Below, piece by piece: positions 10,641 to 23,185 of a stretch of DNA of 64,000 nt. Position numbers and translations under genes: made by a program. Source of the stretch: Lithospermum erythrorhizon (lineage: Eukaryota; Streptophyta; Magnoliopsida; Boraginales; Boraginaceae); contig JADFUC010000110.1 of NCBI GenBank assembly GCA_019722365.1, forward strand, positions 62,001 to 126,000, given 5' to 3'. The notes below the pieces were generated by a model that was not told the origin of the DNA, ran no database searches, and was given only the letters and a program-made list of their open reading frames with translations. The stretch's first letter is position 1. Every line of letters starts with the position of its first letter.

Positions 10641-11560
10641 GAAGAATTTGTCATTATCATTTATAAAGCCTTACATTTTATAAGTCATACGTTTAACATC
10701 TATCGTTCACATATAATCCGAAAAAAATATACAAAACTTTGTTATTAATCGAAAAACACATATCATTATCATTATCCAACATCAATGAACAATTTCATTG
10801 TATCAAACTTTGTTATTAACAATATTAACAAAATAACAAAAAGAAACAAAGAGGTATTAATTACCGTAAATGAAGAACTGTCTTCATAAATTCAACCATT
10901 TTTCTATAAAAAAAAATATAATATAAAATATTAGAAACTATTTAATTGAAAATTGAAGAACAAGATGAAGTCACCTACAAAATGAAATTAAACAAAGTTA
11001 GTAATAATACAAATAATTATGGAATAAATTACCTCTTTACAATGCTAGAAATTAAAATTAAACAAAGTTAGAAATTATACAAATGATTATGGTAGAGATG
11101 AGAAATAATTGGAATAAATTAAAATAGAGAGAAGACAGAAATAATACCTAGAAAAAGATATTGAAATGAATTGGATATGTATGTGTGATATTTAAGAGCT
11201 GGTTACGCAATTACGTACTAGGCCTTGACCAGCCAGCGTTTCATATAATTTGAATTTCCCTCGTAAAAAAGCGGGAGTAGAATGCGAAATTTTCAAAACC
11301 CATTTGCCATGCCAGCGCCAACTCGACTCTAAATCTGGAAAATTTACGCAATACCCGATGTAATCCGGCGCTACTTGATGACCTGCCGATTAAAAAGGAT
11401 GCGATTTTACAAAACAAAACCCCTAGCATTTGTAATAAGTTATGAGAATAGAACAAATGTGTCACATTCTGAGGAGCTTCGATATCGTGCACAACAAACA
11501 CAAAATACAACAATATAAATTTGCATTTTCAATCGTAGTTTAATACATAATTATCCCGAA
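10641..11560. other. AT-rich CACTA interior, non-coding
   Basis: Low-complexity AT-rich sequence, then another GC-richer block at 11230-11480 with subterminal-like words. No gene was recognised. It lies downstream of the transposase gene's 3' end. Confidence 0.5.
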
Positions 11561-11563
11561 TTA

Positions 11564-12850
11564 TTACATAAAAAGTTGTAAATTAAAACATTTTAATCCC
11601 CAATCTTCATTCGATGATGCTTTCGTTTTTCTTCGTTTGTTCTTTCGAGAAATAGTTACGCTCAGAATTAAATGCGTCTCGGCGGGGTAGTCGGCCCGTG
11701 ATACGAGTCGAGCTATCGCTATTTCCCGCAACATCTTGCTCTGCTCCAGCCAATAGCAGCCCCTGTAATCTTTATGTCCCGACGCTCGTCGGTTTGATCT
11801 GAAGCGAGGCGGAGGTTGTCCATTTCTTTCTTGAAAGACATGTCTTCGGTATTCAAAGCGCACAAATCTACATTAGCATGTAAGGTCCAATCAGCTGCGG
11901 CTTCTAGCATTCCTCTGTTCAATCACTTCGACCATTTCCGAGCACCTCGTACACTAGCTATCAGAGCGAATGCATGCTTTATATGCAGTTTGAAGGGCAT
12001 GCGAGAAGATAGTATACTTATTTTTCTTGATCTTTAGAATAAGCGGATCGTCTTTAAAACCTCTGGTTGTGTGTTTGATTTGGGCCATCCCGTTCTTCGG
12101 ATGCACAGCACAGCTTGCTTTGGTATCCAAACCCGAAACACTTGAGAACTTTAACTTTGTCGTGGAGTGTAGCGGTATGTCGACTCCCCGAATCTCTGTC
12201 AGCGTCATAGTAGTTAGCAATTTGTCTTCGCCTCCGTCGCCGAGGAACCTTTGACACAAACTCCTGGCTATTTGTGAGTGGTTCTATTACCATCGTCTGT
12301 CGATGTCAAAGTAGTACCACGTTGATGTAGTAGCTTTGGCACCTTTTGATTTTACGGGCGGGGCCTAGTGAAATTGTATAGAGGAGAAGCATTTTTGGTG
12401 TCGTATCATCTACTGGCTTGCGGAAACCATTCACAAAATTGTTGGTGCGTCTCGATTTCTTTGTTCCGCCCGCGTCGACTTCGGGATCCAACTTCGTCAA
12501 GGTATTCATGGTAGTACACAGGAGGAAACGTTATTTGTTTAGTTAACTCGTATATAAGTATGCAATGGCCAGATTTAAATTACTTCGGGTGTGTTGCGAA
12601 AAGAATATACGCATGGTACGTGGTGTATTCTTAAATTTCATCCCCAGTATCTATGTTTCACACTTAAATGTGCCACGTCGGAATGTCGCGAAACAACGGC
12701 AAGAAGCGTGTTGGGTCTTCCGGTTGATTTAGTACATGGGTGCCTCACAGAAAGCCGATTTAAGTTGGTTTACATTCCTTCTCGAAGTACATGGAATAGA
12801 ATTTCGAAACCTCTTTGACGAAATATACTCATATTGACCGCCAGCCAACG
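11564..12850 (-). pseudogene. CACTA transposase (TNPD-like), C-terminal half
   Basis: Minus-strand pieces in several frames: VNGFRKPVDDTTPK (12509-12306) resembles the conserved VNGFRF block of plant TNPD-like proteins; LTTMTLTEIRGVDIP and GFKDDPLIL (12259-11954) match the DUF4216-type segment (YYG..IiEl.y and KDDPFILA). A basic, Lys/Arg-rich tail follows to about 11564. It continues the transposase broken at about 15484 by the LTR-like insertion. Frameshifts and stops are frequent. Family assignment rests on motif order and position inside a proven CACTA insertion. Confidence 0.68.
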
Positions 12851-12949
12851 TGCCTTTTTATACCGCCCATTTTCTTGACCCTCTAAAAGCTACAAATATT
12901 TGTAATATATATTAGTTAAATGATTGACATATAACATATTGTCAACGAC

Positions 12950-15480
12950 CAGCAGTCGGCATACAATTGAGAGTCATCGAAATCCGAAACACGAGTCGCG
13001 AACCGATGGGCGACTCGGTTTAAAACACAATTAGTTTCATCCAAAAATGTGATCCTGATTAAGTTTCCCAAATCAAGCAGTTTTAAAATTTATAATCATT
13101 CGGTGATATCGAAGCTTGACTGACCATAAATATATACACCGTATCCCAAAATAAATAATACCGGCGGAGGCTACAAAGAGAGTAAGTTACTTTCGAATCT
13201 GAAATAATATTTAAATGAAATTTAAGGAAGTTTCAAAGGAAACTACAACAATCAAAAGCAGGTTAATGACACATCAAAATCGGTATTGAGGATCCTCTGC
13301 CACCCGATGCTTTAGCCATTGAACAAAACTCTCAAACGACCTCTTGGCTCATTGCCGCGTATCGACTGGCCTGAAATGAAATGCGCCCAATGCGAAAAGG
13401 GAGTGCAACCGCAAAAGCTTAGTGAAAGCGCTGCATTAAGGTAGACTTACCGTCGGGCAGTCAATCGATAATATAATAGTGAAATATGAATGAAATAATA
13501 CATATATCGGGACTACCTAAAAGGTCGTGACGTGATTCACTTTGAGGAAATCTCGGGCCTTAATACATGAAGATATAATAGAAAGTTTAGAAAGCGAAAC
13601 CTGCCTTGATTCTAGAAAGAAATCAAGAGACTGTGATATTTAAAACTCTAGTCGTCAAACCTCTTATCTCTCGTATCGCGAGTATACACGACCTCAATAC
13701 GCGTATGCTTTCAATCCGTCTACTGGGGAATGGACTAATGTTCTTCATGACATACCGCTTGATATAAGGCGAAACGCTTATACACAAAGTATAAGGCACT
13801 TCTCTGTAAGTATAAGGCATCATGTTCATACACTTAGGTACAAGGCACACGCTGCTTTCTTAAGTATAAGGCACCATTCTTATACACTTGAAGTATAAGG
13901 AGCCCGATATAAATCGCGTATCTGCGAGGAAGGAGAATTAAGCAACCACAATCATCCCGACATGGGTCGAATCGATGCTGAGTCATACATAACTCACAAC
14001 CATCACACTCTCGATAACCAACTATGAAAAATATCCAAGCGGCTAAGCGTCGCGATCCATAAGTCAAATACGATGCGCTTAGAGCAAAGGCCATGCATCA
14101 TAAGTGCGTAAAGGCCTGTGAAATTATAAGTCTTGAAACCAGTATTGAAAATCGAGAAATATAAGTTGGGAGTTCAAGCTATTACTTACCTCAAGCAATC
14201 TTCAGCGCCGGGGAATATAATCACGTAATCATATGATTACATGTATGTGCGTTCTCACGTAATCATAACGATAACGTAGCATATCGTTACCATAATCATC
14301 ATAATAGCATGTATATCGTTTCTCACATAATCATATCACAATAACATGTTCTACAATTTAAAAATAAATACATTAGTAACTTAGCTTCGTGAGATAAAGT
14401 ACTACTTTCTGTAGTACATGAGCACTTGGCGAAAAGACAATCAATGCTTCGCCTTTCCTTGTCAGCGCTAATGACACGAAAAGTATAATCAAGGCCTACT
14501 ACTATACCGGCTAGTTCTAGAAGATACATAACCAACTCTTAGGAAACTATCTACAAGCGGTCTAACATGGCGGATGGCTTCATCGAATTATAATCCATTT
14601 TGGACATGTGTCGATTCCCAGCTAAATTCCGTCTTATCGACACTACCATTACAAAATACGACACAAGTCATTCTGATTGTCAGTAGTCATAAATTAACAA
14701 TCTATACTCAAAATATCAATTATAACTTTCGACTTAGGTGCAGCTTTTTTGTATTAAACTCCGCTGTCGATTTTAAATCATCAATTTAACCTGTGACAAA
14801 ACATAATAAGATTGATATAACCTCACCACACATTTAAAGTCTTAGAAAAAATATCAGCCCAAAAAGTCAGCAGCTAAAAGTCAACCCATTGTGCGTCACT
14901 CGAAGCGACCTCTGTCCTTGGTGTCGCTTATATACGTCGGAACCCGTAACCAACTAAGATTAAGTAAGCAAAATTGAATTATGGAAAAGTCAACTAAAAG
15001 TCGACTATGTCAAAACCAAAAACTATCTCGAAAGACTTGAAATTTCTTACGCCTTTCCGAAGAGAATGATGGGAGAAAGATATTCTCTGACCGATCTCTT
15101 GAGTTTGGCGACAAAGAAATGGAAAATGAAATTTTTTTAAGGGGAGGGGTAGTATCTTATTAGGAGAGAAGAAAGGAAGAAGATGAACTTGATTATGATG
15201 ATGTGGAAGATAAAGTGTTGATAGATATTTAAAAAACTCGAGTCTAGTTAGAGGTTTGGGTTTATTCTCGACATCGTACTTAAATCTCCACGAACCCGAT
15301 TCGAAAGATAAAATATTCCATGGCAAAAACTACTTACTAAATTATAAATGAAATTCGGCTAAAAAAATTTAAGAAATAAAATTATCGCCGAGAGATTATT
15401 TTTACTATCCAGGTCGCGCCGACCGAAAAATTTAAATTTTTTTTTTATAACAGGTTATTACATATTATAAAATTGAAATA
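12950..15480. mobile_element. Long non-coding LTR-like insertion in CACTA (copy 2)
   Basis: It interrupts the transposase between HLPIHSLYEA (about 15560) and its C-terminal half (from about 12850 down). It shares ordered blocks with 1695-5130: the 'gcttagtgaa' segment (2808 and 13418), 'actacctaa(t)aaaggtc' (2969 and 13511), 'gaaatcaagagactgtg', 'tatgctttc(a/g)atccgtctactg', the 'aagtataaggc' array, the 'ggaatata' block and a similar AG-rich end. No coding domain was seen. The two copies are diverged, with many indels. The same inferred class applies: solo LTR of a Ty3-gypsy element. Bounds are approximate to 50 bp. Confidence 0.55.
13757..13910. repeat. Array of 'aagtataaggc' units, copy 2
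   Basis: 'cttatacacaaagtataaggc', 'gtaagtataaggc', 'ttaagtataaggc' and 'cttgaagtataagg' occur within 150 bp, matching the array at 3205-3350 in arrangement and context. Confidence 0.75.
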
Positions 15481-15483
15481 AAA

Positions 15484-17470
15484 GTGAAAACACTACGCGA
15501 CTCGAGGGTACATCCGTCTATATTGCGGGACCTCCATGAAAAGCTTCGTATAGCGAATGTATTGGTAGGTGCTCCGTGCGTATTCGAGAAAAATGCGGTG
15601 GAAATAACCTGCTCCATGCTTGCCAATTATCTCAGCTTGATGTTACGCCCGAGCTTATTCTTTGAAATATCATGAAAGAAAAAGCACCAGCATAATGGTT
15701 TCCCATATGTCATAAAATTACGAGCGTGGCGGTTCCTCTGAGTAATTTCTGTGATAGTATAAGTAATAGGCGAGCTTTTCGGCCCATTAAAGTTCACGTT
15801 CCACTGCTAGCGTCGGCAATGTTTGAAGCATATCCATCGGATAGCGTAAAAGCGGAAGGACAACCCGTTTCGAAATGCTTTTTGCTCAGGTGGTTTAAAG
15901 TATAAGTCTCTCTTGGTTTCACCCTCTTTCCCGCCTACTATATGCCATGTAAGTATCGGATTACAATGATAGTCGCGCGTGCGATCACTTGCCCGGTTGT
16001 CTTGGTTTTCCTACTGACATCGTTACCATTAATGTAATGCATTTTGACATTTTTTTTTTTTCTACGTATTGCATGAAGTCGATATTGTGTCTTATTTTGT
16101 TAAATCGACCCGATAACTCAACTCCCGGGAATATATACTCTTCTTGGACGGTTGTGCTCGATATACCTCGGTGTCGCATGTTCTCTTTTGTTTATTTTTT
16201 CCCCGAGACATGAGTCCCCAACAAAGTAACTTGTCGATATAATTCATTGCCATCAAGTCGCTCTTGTTGCTGTGTATGACACGTTTGATTTCTCAAAAAT
16301 GCATGTCTCCACTTCTAAACCGTGGCGGCGGTAGGAAGAAGCTGATGACAATCGAAACCAACTTGATAGCCGACCTATTAATGACGAAAAGACTTAGTAT
16401 TCAAAATGCAGTATGGACATCTTTAACTTACCTGCGTGCTCCATCCGGATAACTTTATCCCCAATATGAGAAAATAAGCTAATCGTCCACATCAAAAGAA
16501 ACTCTCATGTTGAAATTATGTCCATTGGGAGTCATCGGAAGTAATACCGATACGGTATTCTTAGAAACCTCAATTTCGTCAATCAAAGTGCAGGAAAGCG
16601 TCAATATTTATCGGGATTATTTGGCTAGGGTATAAATTAGGGATAAGAACAAGTATAGCTCCTTCATGCACAATCCGGTGGTAAATTATACACCGCAGAG
16701 ATGATCGTGGCCAAGAAAGTATTGGCGTCGAACTTTCGAAAAATTTGAAACCATCGAGCCTGACAATCTGAACATTTCTCGGCTCCGATGAAAATTCTGG
16801 ATATGATACATCAAAGTGCTTCCACGCTGCGCCATCCCTCGGATGCGTCATCCATCCATCATCTGTTTGGACCGATGGTGCCATATCGTATGCGTGGTGT
16901 CTTTCTTTTCGACGTATACAACCGTTAATAAGCAGAAGGCCAAGTATATGAAAACCTTCCTCGGCTTTTAGAGCTTCACGTTGTCCCTCTTTTTCTTTCC
17001 TCGAACTATTCATCATAAACCCGGACACCTATCGGGAGGAGCAGGAAGGTGTAATCTTTTTTGCCTCGTAGAAATCATTCTTTATGTTCTCTCGATGGGT
17101 AGGGTAATTAAGCGATTAAGAAATCCAACGTTGGAAATAATCCTTTGCGATATTTGCGACTGCGACTTTAAGTACAACCAATTCAGTCGTCGAGGATACA
17201 ACTTAGTGAATTGGTCGCGACCGTCCGATACTTGGTTGGTTTGTAGCCTCACAATAATTAAGTAAAATGCGCTCTCTCTCTGGATTTGGATCTTTCTCTA
17301 ATACACCACTTTGTTGTTCGGTAGAGTACCGCGAATTTCACCGTCGCGTAAGTTTAGACCATCGACTTCATGTGCATATGCGATTTCGATCTCGCTTATT
17401 AAATGCCCGTCGTAAGATTGTTTTGAGGAGCATAAGGCGATCACACTTGTTCATCATAAACATCATTTTG
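15484..17470 (-). pseudogene. CACTA transposase (TNPD-like), N-terminal half
   Basis: The minus-strand segment 17028-16579 contains YDMAPSVQTDDGWMTHPRDG, AWKHFDVSYPEFSSEPRNVQ and DGFKFF, the hallmark Transposase_21 block of En/Spm TNPD-like transposases. Upstream (17250-17030) is LYLKSQ..NDFYEAKKI, matching the LYNLKS..YEAKK region. Downstream (16179-15985) is EEYIFPGVELSGRFNKIRHNIDF, matching the 'WKKRSIFFELPYW..RHNIDVMHVEKN' region, then HLPIHSLYEAFHGGP near 15560. The protein normally binds the element ends and cuts them. This copy has frameshifts and stops and is split at about 15484. Confidence 0.88.
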
Positions 17471-17530
17471 AGGAGCATAAGGCGTCCCCACTTGTTCATC
17501 ATGAACATGTTCAGCAATATTCTCGCGTGA

Positions 17531-18700
17531 TGCGCTGAGTGTAGTAATCATTAGACAAACCCATTAGAAATCAAATGGAACTTCAGCTTATCAATCCCTC
17601 TTATGCAATAATGTATTTAGGCCTCACATACGGACATGCATCATGAAACCATTTTTGAATAATAGTTTCGGCAACATCCATAGCTTTATAAATTTAACAA
17701 ATATGAATTTTCAATTGTCCATCGTCGATAACGATTTGTATATACATCGAAGCAGGTCCTCGGAGCATTTTACCTAAAATTAAATTTTTATACCCATTAC
17801 ATGTACTCACATTACTACTCGTGTATTAACAACTAATTAAGTAAAGGAATAACAATTAAAACAACAATGTAGCGTATTTAGTCGGAAAAAAATAAGTTGA
17901 ACCGCTAATATTACCTTTTGGATGTCGAAATTGGAAAGAAATAGCGTATTTAGTTCAGGAATAGGAAAGTGGGATGAAGGGTTTTCTATTTCACGATCAC
18001 ATTTAACTTATATCTTGAACATGGAATTAAGGGTTAGAGTCGGGTTGAGGCGTCAGTCCGTTATTATTGAATTATAAATAAACATATCACATTAGCGTCG
18101 GGGTTAGAACGGCCTTAAATACCCATTCTGCACTTAAATCTACGTATATTTGTCAATGAGTATTCTATTTTACATTATAATTATATACATTGACTACATA
18201 AAGATGATTTAAAGTTCCAATGATTAGATACAATACAAATTAGTTGCTATTTGTGTGTTCTATGTAATGAGAAATGAAGTAAATCGATAATATGATATAC
18301 GTTGAACATGATAACATTCGATTGTACGTTGTTATACGTCCGGTGTGGATAAATTATATTAGATTTAATGTGTTTATACGTAATTTATTAAATAACACGA
18401 TGTTCACAAACACAAACCATTACATATCTCTTCAACATTAGTTAATGTAGTGTTCTTGATGAGTAGTCTGAAGTAAATCAATCTTGTACTCCGTCATTCA
18501 CATTACCGTTATTCAAATATAAAAGGCCTTAACCGTCAACTGAACTTTCACTGGGTTTCCATTCCGTCGCTCGATTATTAACATGTTCCGTTCCATGCCC
18601 AACTTCGACAATTGGCACATTTGGTCGGGCGTCAAAGCGGCCGTTAAAACCTGAAACTCATTGAGGTATTTTTGATGAAATCACCTTGGTATTGCTCTGT
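17531..18700. other. CACTA interior upstream of the transposase
   Basis: Mixed AT-rich and CG-containing sequence that would hold the promoter and first intron of the minus-strand transposase gene. No promoter element, coding block or RNA gene was recognised with confidence. Confidence 0.4.
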
Positions 18701-18705
18701 GCGTG

Positions 18706-18796
18706 GTATTGAAAATGACTATTTTGCCCCCTACATTCTGAGTGTAGTAGTTAGAAAGTTTCATTCGAGGGGCAAAATTATCATTTCATAAAAGTT
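18706..18796. mobile_element. Small inverted-repeat element (MITE-like), copy 1
   Basis: 'gaaaatgactattttgcccc' (about 18711) faces 'ggggcaaaattatcatttc' (about 18768) as an inverted repeat of roughly 20 bp with a short centre. The right arm 'agtttcattcgaggggcaaa' recurs at about 31526-31560 and 54448-54475, and both arms occur at 54250-54500. It is a dispersed family without coding capacity. Confidence 0.6.
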
Positions 18797-18799
18797 ACT

Positions 18800-19500
18800 A
18801 TTTGACTAAAATACCCCTCTGAGTTTAATTTTGCGGCCATTTTGGCGTCGGGACCGATTTGCCAATTTCGAGGCCAGGTGGAATGGTATGTTAATTGAGA
18901 GTGACCAGTGATATTGATGCGACCCCAGCAAATACAGCTATATGCGATGGATGTAAATAAGCCATAAAGGCTTAATATCGAGATGGATCACGTTTTGGAA
19001 ATTTAGGCCAACATTAGGCCAGACCGACTTCAATATGTGGAAACCCTGTGAATCCCGGCTTGACCCGACTCCAACATGGAGAATATGAAGCCGAAGACGC
19101 CAACCCCGGCGCCATTATTAACTATACGCTTCATAAACTTAAGCGGGTTGGCGTCGGGCAGCCATCCATTATTATGCAGCCATTGCAGAAAAAAATCGGC
19201 TTTTGGCCTTGACCTGGCGCACCAAATCTGAGCAATTGACAACGACACAACATGACCCGAGATACATAATCAAGCACATTACAAACACCTGATATATTTA
19301 CGTAATCCTGACTTAAAACATCTTTAAATAATAAAACAATCAAAGTATCAATGTACCAATAAAAATATAAACTATCAATGTACCAAAGTATCAACTATCA
19401 ATAAAAATATCAACTATCTTTAAAAACGAAAGCCAAACAATAAAACTATATCAATGTACCAAAGTAACAATAAAACAAATTATGTATCAATGTAACAATA
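18800..19500. other. CACTA interior with 'gcgtcggg' words
   Basis: Scattered 'gcgtcggg' and 'ccggcttgacccgactcc' words, then an AT-rich stretch with repeated 'aatgtaccaa(a)gta(t/a)caa' phrases at 19345-19500. No coding sequence was recognised. Confidence 0.4.
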
Positions 19501-21470
19501 AAAATATCAACTAGTGAAAAGCTAGTAATTATGCGTTATGGGGAGGGTCTGCGGGGCACAGGGAGAATCTGCGGGTCACAGGGAAAGGTGTTAGGCAACA
19601 ACGTGGGAGCCTCCTCACGAGGCGAAATTTGAGATGCCCGATTGCGTGCGAGGTGGTGTTGGAATGCCACAAGCCCTCTCCATCTGGACCCGGCAAACCC
19701 GGTCGATGTAGTCTTTGCTGTAGGCGATTCAGCTTCCACGCGGCTCCGGTGTAGAGCTTGGTAACCCGAGGGGCTCGAAGGTAAGAAGCGTACCTGGTTT
19801 GTTGGGGCATTTGCACCCAGCAGCGTTGATAAGCATCACGCCGTCTGATTCAAATCCATTACATGCTAGGTCAGTCTTTGCAGCGTAGTGTTTCGACAGG
19901 AGCGGTGTATTAGTGGTGGCGGTGGTCTTCTTCTGTGGCGGCCAATGCCGCGGCCTCGATGTAGTGCGATCCCAGAAGCTCTCCCTCCACTTTCGCGAGC
20001 CCGCGCCCCATTGAGGGGAGGCTACTCCCCGCGCCGCCAAGTAGAAGCTTGACAGATCCCATGCAAATCAAAGAAGTCGGGCCCCGTCTTTGGCGGCGTA
20101 ACCTCTTTGTAGTCCTCTGATATTAAAGCGTGTGTCAATAAATAAACTCACAAACAAAGCTTAAATTTTAAAGCGGTAAAATAAGCCATTTTACCACAGC
20201 TTTGGCCCCTTTCTTGGAATCGCTGAGGGTTTAACTGCAGGAATATAAACTTTGTCATCCCTTGAAGTTGGTTTCATAAAGAAACCTGTGGCCGAGATCT
20301 TTCTGATATTTCTTCTTAAAACAAAAATAAAAATAAAAACATCATTTAGAATTTCTACAAAATATTGAATACTTGACATTAAATAAAAAAGTTGATACCT
20401 CGTGCGTCCACCCACTCCCATTGTGATGGGAGGACATCGACCTACAGTAGGCACTCGAGCTCAAAGTGGGTCCCATTGTGCTTTCATTATTCTCTTACCA
20501 GAGTCGTCCGATGATTAGATGCTTTCCTCATTTCTTGTGGGAAACACTATCTCGGCCCTGACTCTCCAACAACCGAGTAGGGTCACTGTCAGGTGCCGCC
20601 TTGATCGCAGCCGCGCCGCCTTGGTAAATCGGGTTTTAAACCTTGCGTTACCGAGAATGGAATAGGCTAGCCGACTGCCCGGCTCCTAGCCGTTTCTCAA
20701 ACTTGTACGATAAAAAAAAATATAGAAAAGATTAGTACAAATTTAATTAACACCTTAACAAATTCATTTGACAAACAAACTAAATAGGTACTTACCAAGA
20801 ATGACTCACATATTTTCGCAATAGCTTCTTGCGGATATAGTTCGGCGAGAATGAATATCAGTACAATGTATCTACTTGGCTCCAAAATCTAGAGTCACCC
20901 CCCCTTTCCACAATCGACAATAAAAAACAAAAATAAGATAACATGAATAAAACATAAATAAATTTCACAATCAACTAAAAATATATTAGCTTGAGCTTTA
21001 CACAGATTTGTGATCGAGGCGAACTTGATGCGTCAACTACCGACAAGCTCCAGCGAGGCGGGAAGGTCCCGTACGTAGAAATATAGGTCATCCTGCCAGA
21101 GCTACCAGTACCCGACTTCCTCGCGATGCCGTAAATGCATCAACATCGGTGTCGAGGAGGTGGCTTGTCGTCCTCTCACCATCGTCATCAAATCCCTCAC
21201 TCGCGCGTCGAGAGCGAAGATAGGGGTTATGCGGACATGACCCAGCCCTTTCGAGCCCCCCGCCCCCCGTGAGCTCTTGGCATGTGACCAGCTACTTAAC
21301 ACTTTCATGCGAGATCGTGGGTAGCCGGGGAATCTGCTGTCATATGCGTAGTGGAGTCGTCGGTCGTCGTGGTCACGTATGCGCGGGTTTCCTCTCTTGG
21401 GGTGGGGGGGGGTGCGGTTCTCATGACCTTACATTTACCTTTATCGTCCACATCGCTACAGACTACCACA
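19500..21470 (-). other. GC-richer CACTA segment with unassigned minus-strand open stretches
   Basis: The minus strand is open over 20040-19729 (103 codons, with PPQKKTTATTNTP), 20454-20191 (ending TSRDDKVYIPAVKPSAIPRK) and 21308-21102. The first and last are of near-random composition; the second has a basic, proline-containing end. This region lies upstream of the TNPD-like gene, where CACTA elements often carry a second (TNPA-type, DNA-binding) gene. I could not recognise a TNPA or Transposase_24 motif, so no product is assigned. Confidence 0.35.
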
Positions 21471-22660
21471 CGAGTAAATGCGCAGCAAAACATGAAACTA
21501 ATTAACGAATTGATGCGATTAACTAACTTGATTGATCTAATCCAAACTAATCGAACTAGATCACTGACTAATCGAACTAAACTTGATGCGTTTGATATCA
21601 GAACTAACAATCACAACTATGATAAAACGATTTCAAACTAATTTCCAAACTAATCCGAACTAATTAACAATCCAGAGCTAATTACTTGATCGCTTGATAG
21701 CCAGATTCGATTGATTAACGTAAACTTGGCGACCTGACAATTAATTCGAACTAATCATGACTAATATGACTAATCCTGACTAATGCATTGATTCATCACG
21801 TTCAGTAATCACGTTCAAGCGGCATTATGATTAATCACGTTCAACTAATCACTTGCTTGACTAATCACGTTGTTAATCCAAAATTCAGCTAATCTATGTC
21901 GACTAATCCGCAATTGTCGCTGCTTGATTCAAAGTAATCCAAACTAGCAATCCTGACTAATACAAAACTAACAATCATGACTAATCGAAACTAACAATCC
22001 GCATTTGATATCAAACTAAGAGTAAAACTACTCAATCGCGTTTCAAACATATTTCGAACGAATCCAAACTAATTAACAATCACTTGGCAATCCGCAATTC
22101 AATTCAATTAACAATAACAACCAACAATACAACAATTAATCCAAACTAATCGCAACTAATCCGCATTCGATTAATGGCGTTCAATGTCATTATTGCTTTA
22201 TTGCCCAATCACATTCAGTATCAGCAACAAATAATCACATTATTAATCACGTTCAACTAATCTATATCAAGCTAATCACAACTAACGACAACTAATCACA
22301 ATTAATCACAGCAATTCAATTCAATTAAAAATAACAATCGCGTAATCAGAGCTAATTAGCAACCGCAATAATCTGTGTGCCAATTCAATTGAGCTTCAAT
22401 AGCAATTTCAAACTAATTATGATAACATTCAAACTAATTAACAATTCAAACTCAATTCAATCACATTCGATAATATCACATTATAAACACTAATTTAGCA
22501 ACAATAATAATAAGGTAATAATTATTAATTAAAAAAAATAAAATTAATTTACAATAATTCGAAATAACTAATTAAAACAGAAATCCATTCGAAATAAAAA
22601 AATTAAACTAACTAACAATAATTTAAACACGTTGATCACGTATCGATTTAAAGAGCTGAT
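21470..22660. repeat. 1.2-kb degenerate 'aactaatc' repeat tract
   Basis: The words 'aactaatc', 'aactaattaacaatc', 'ctaatcacgttcaa' and 'ctaatccgaa' recur dozens of times with no fixed longer period. The composition is strongly A/C on this strand. It contains no coding block and lies within the CACTA element near its right end. It looks like an expanded, worn simple repeat. Confidence 0.75.
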
Positions 22661-23182
22661 TGATAAGATAATTGAAAAAACCCAACCTTTGAAATAGGCG
22701 GAAAGTGTGGAGGAGGCGGGCGGGCCGAGAGAGCATCGGCGGGCTTGAGGGAAAGGTGGGGGCGGAGGAGCTTTGTGGAAACCGAAAAAAAAAGGAGGGG
22801 AGGCGGTAAATGCCGGTATTTTGAATATATAATGGAAAATAAATAAGCGTCGAGGTTCGCGTCGGGTTGGCGTCGGAGTCGTATTTTATTATAATTAATT
22901 TTGCATTTAATTTTTAAGCGAGTGCAGCAACTCTTTACATTTTATTTATTTTATTATTACTTTTTTAAAGAGAATTACCACTAAAATAATACCCGACTCT
23001 AACTTTCAGCATGATGATTTTTTATAAATATTTTTTAATCCCAAAAAAGTTTAATTTACAAAATCTGCAGACCCCACGATGTCTGTATCTTGGGTTTGAT
23101 TGCATGGCCTTGACTTGACGCCATCGACGCAAATGTTAGCGTGGGGGAATTTCCTTGACAGCAAATGCGGCTTTTGATAGTG
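22660..23182. repeat. CACTA right end and subterminal region
   Basis: A G-rich block (22690-22810), then 'aagcgtcgagg', 'gcgtcgggttggcgtcgg' (22855-22880) and 'ttgacgccatcgacgc' (23113) lead to the terminus ..cttttgatagtg at 23171-23182. The last bases, read inward on the minus strand, are CACTATCAAAAG. Confidence 0.75.
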
Positions 23183-23185
23183 TAA

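Larger units (their letters stand above)
10037..23182 (-). mobile_element. CACTA (En/Spm-type) DNA transposon, 13.1 kb, nested in Copia-2
   Basis: Copia-2 is broken exactly at 'gttaaagTAA' (TAA at 10034-10036) and resumes with 'TAAtagtagcc' (TAA at 23183-23185). Copia-1 has the intact site 'gttaagtaatagcaatg'. That gives a 3-bp target duplication, the size made by CACTA transposons. The right terminus reads ..TTTTGATAGTG, i.e. CACTATCAAAA inward; the left terminus is a worn CGCTCTTTTGG. Both subterminal regions are rich in 'gcgtcgg'-like words. The minus strand encodes a TNPD-type transposase (about 17470 to 11560), interrupted by an LTR-like insertion at about 12950-15480. All coding parts are broken, so the element is immobile unless helped. 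Confidence 0.88.

Noticed and set aside
12306..12509. Minus-strand open stretch as a host gene
   Set aside because: It falls between transposase blocks in the right order and resembles the VNGFRF region of TNPD-like proteins.
22690..22810. G-rich block as a G-quadruplex regulatory element
   Set aside because: G runs are present but irregular, and the block is part of the CACTA subterminal region, which explains the composition.
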